Positions 62,842 to 64,000 of a stretch of DNA of 64,000 nt are shown here, piece after piece (positions within the stretch are counted from its first letter, which is position 1; each line of letters opens with the position of its first letter). Under the pieces are notes generated by a model, which ran no database searches, was not told the origin of the DNA, and saw nothing but the letters and a program-made list of their open reading frames with translations. This DNA comes from Flavihumibacter sp. UBA7668. GTDB lineage: Bacteria; Bacteroidota; Bacteroidia; Chitinophagales; Chitinophagaceae. The translations under genes and the position numbers were made by a program. The stretch is from assembly GCF_002483205.1 (NCBI RefSeq), contig NZ_DLHM01000004.1:124001-188000 (forward strand), read 5' to 3'.

Positions 62842-63597
62842 TCAGGCTCCTAACCAGGTTTTGAAAGCCGTTGCCCGCTCCCGGCTCACCAGTATTTCTT
62901 CAAGAGATGGAATTTTTAATTCAAGTTTCACTTTCCCTTTAAACCAGGGATGAATCGTTTGAATGGAGCTGATATTTAGTATGGTTTGCCGGTTTATTCT
63001 AAAAAATTCAGCCGGATTCAGCATGTTTTCCAGCTCATCCAGGCTGTATTCAAGTATATATTTTTTGTTTGAATGGGTGAACAGGAAATTTACCTTATTC
63101 AGGGCATGTAAATAGGCAATTTCCTGCGTCAGAATCATTTGCAGCTGCTGGCCCTGTTTAACCAAAAACCGGGTTCTATAGGGCTGAGCTGCCTGAAGCT
63201 GGTGCAGCAGCTGATTGATTTGCTCACCCGAATGCTGACCATATACCTGCCTGAACTTGGTAAGTGCGGCTTTCAACTCAACCGGATCAATGGGTTTCAG
63301 CAAATAATCCACACTGTTCAGCTTAAATGCCTTCAACGTAAACTCATCATAAGCCGTGGTAAAAATGATCGGCGATGATATCTGTATCTGGTCAAATAAT
63401 TCAAAACATTGTCCGTCTCCCAATTCAATATCCATCAGTATCAGATCCGGTGCCGCATTATTTTGCAAATACTGAAGAGTAGAAGCCACGCTGTTGGTTC
63501 GTCCTGCAACCACGGCTTCCGGCTCCACCTCCCGCAGCAGCCGAATCAGTTGATTCGCCAGCAGGTTTTCATCTTCTACTATCAGTAATTGCATCAC
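62842..63597 (-). CDS. LytTR-type response regulator
   Basis: This 251-residue regulator has a receiver domain with Asp56 in LILMDIELGDGQ and acidic pocket ED at 8-9. A LytTR DNA-binding domain (about 155-251) shows IAYLHALNKVNFLF and FFRINRQTILNISSI. It overlaps the 3' end of the histidine kinase gene upstream by 29 bases, giving a tightly coupled kinase/regulator pair. Confidence 0.93.
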   Translation of the reverse strand: MMQLLIVEDENLLANQLIRLLREVEPEAVVAGRTNSVASTLQYLQNNAAPDLILMDIELGDGQCFELFDQIQISSPIIFTTAYDEFTLKAFKLNSVDYLLKPIDPVELKAALTKFRQVYGQHSGEQINQLLHQLQAAQPYRTRFLVKQGQQLQMILTQEIAYLHALNKVNFLFTHSNKKYILEYSLDELENMLNPAEFFRINRQTILNISSIQTIHPWFKGKVKLELKIPSLEEILVSRERATAFKTWLGA

Positions 63598-64000
63598 TCG
63601 CTGTTTTTAGTAAGGGGATCGAAACCTGAAACACATCAGCCGTTTCATGAATAATAACCGGACCCTGATGCAGCAACTCGTATTTTTTACGAATATTGGC
63701 CAGTCCTATTTTCTCCGATCCAATAATCAGTGTTTTGGCCTGCCGGTTATTGACCATGATCAGGTTATCTGCTTCATCTGAATAAAGCTTTACCAATAAG
63801 GGCTGATTCGGTAAAATACTATTGTGTTTGATAACATTTTCCATCAACACCTGTAAGGTTAACGGGGGTAAATAATAAGACAGGTATTCTTCTGCAATCC
63901 GGATCTCCAATTCTATGCCCGATTCAAACCTGGTCTTCAATAAATGAAAATAGTGCTGAATAAAATTAAGCTCCATTGATAAAGGCACCAGATGCTGCTC
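63569..64000 (-). CDS. LytS-type histidine kinase, C-terminal part (cut by window edge)
   Basis: The frame is open to the end of the window, so only the C-terminal ~143 residues are present. Visible are the helix MELNFIQHYFHLLKTRFE, the ATPase N-box TLQVLMENVIKHN and the G-box KIGLANIRKKY. The phospho-acceptor histidine and membrane region lie beyond the window. The end overlaps the LytTR regulator gene by 29 bases. Confidence 0.88.
   Translation of the reverse strand, partial: EQHLVPLSMELNFIQHYFHLLKTRFESGIELEIRIAEEYLSYYLPPLTLQVLMENVIKHNSILPNQPLLVKLYSDEADNLIMVNNRQAKTLIIGSEKIGLANIRKKYELLHQGPVIIHETADVFQVSIPLLKTASDAITDSRR

Overview
The window is chromosomal DNA from a member of the phylum Bacteroidota, most likely a chitinophagaceae-like bacterium. 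This rests on the gene content: a PorP/SprF protein next to a PKD-repeat protein with a type IX secretion type-B tail, a one-protein hybrid two-component regulator, LytTR/LytS signalling pairs, and an ABC permease fused to an M1 peptidase. The promoter -7 elements also fit (TAnnTTTG), and Shine-Dalgarno sites are rare.

Layout. 0.2-8.2 kb (minus strand): peroxiredoxin, PorP-like protein, a 1471-residue PKD protein, a lipoprotein and an M32 carboxypeptidase. 8.3-13.3 kb: Nif3-like protein, zinc-ribbon coiled-coil protein, recN, fabI and a DUF2795 protein. 13.4-18.3 kb: two LolD/MacB-type ATPases around an IS256 remnant, a cobalamin adenosyltransferase, gatC, trpS and a deoxynucleoside kinase. 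18.5-26.6 kb: DUF922 protease, pckA, an aminopeptidase P, then pssA-purS-rsmI and an M1 peptidase. 26.8-34.7 kb: NarL-type regulator, rsmG, a glycosyltransferase, tgt, an LptF/LptG permease, a mitochondrial-type citrate synthase, YceI and tRNA-Ala. 34.8-41.8 kb: hybrid two-component protein, an orphan protein and a secreted propeller protein resembling glycosidases. 41.9-53.7 kb: two LytS/LytTR signalling loci (one beside an ABC exporter with a peptidase fusion, the other with a thioredoxin-like gene between kinase and regulator) and a DUF234 ATPase. 53.7-58.7 kb: an AT-rich accessory island. 59.1-64 kb: GH88 hydrolase, serine hydrolase, surface proteins and a LytTR/LytS pair cut by the window edge.

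The most interesting part is the island at 53.7-58.7 kb. Its downstream part holds decayed genes: a DUF1508/YegP copy with two stops, a gene split at an A7 run, a gene interrupted by TGA, and minus-strand remnants. Next to them is an intact two-gene cassette. A MazG-like nucleotide pyrophosphohydrolase is followed, with no gap, by a protein that joins a GIY-YIG nuclease-like domain, a DUF2075 helicase-like ATPase and a LexA/UmuD-type S24 autoprotease with its Ala-Gly site and Ser/Lys dyad. I infer a damage- or phage-responsive defence module.

Non-coding features of note: a dispersed family of GTGAA/GGAAGT-unit repeats, several as long hairpins and one split by the IS256 remnant; a CACCGGTCGGGTG palindrome beside two terminators; a 20-bp perfect inverted repeat upstream of the hybrid regulator; and -7 elements only 4-12 bases from start codons, which suggests very short leaders.
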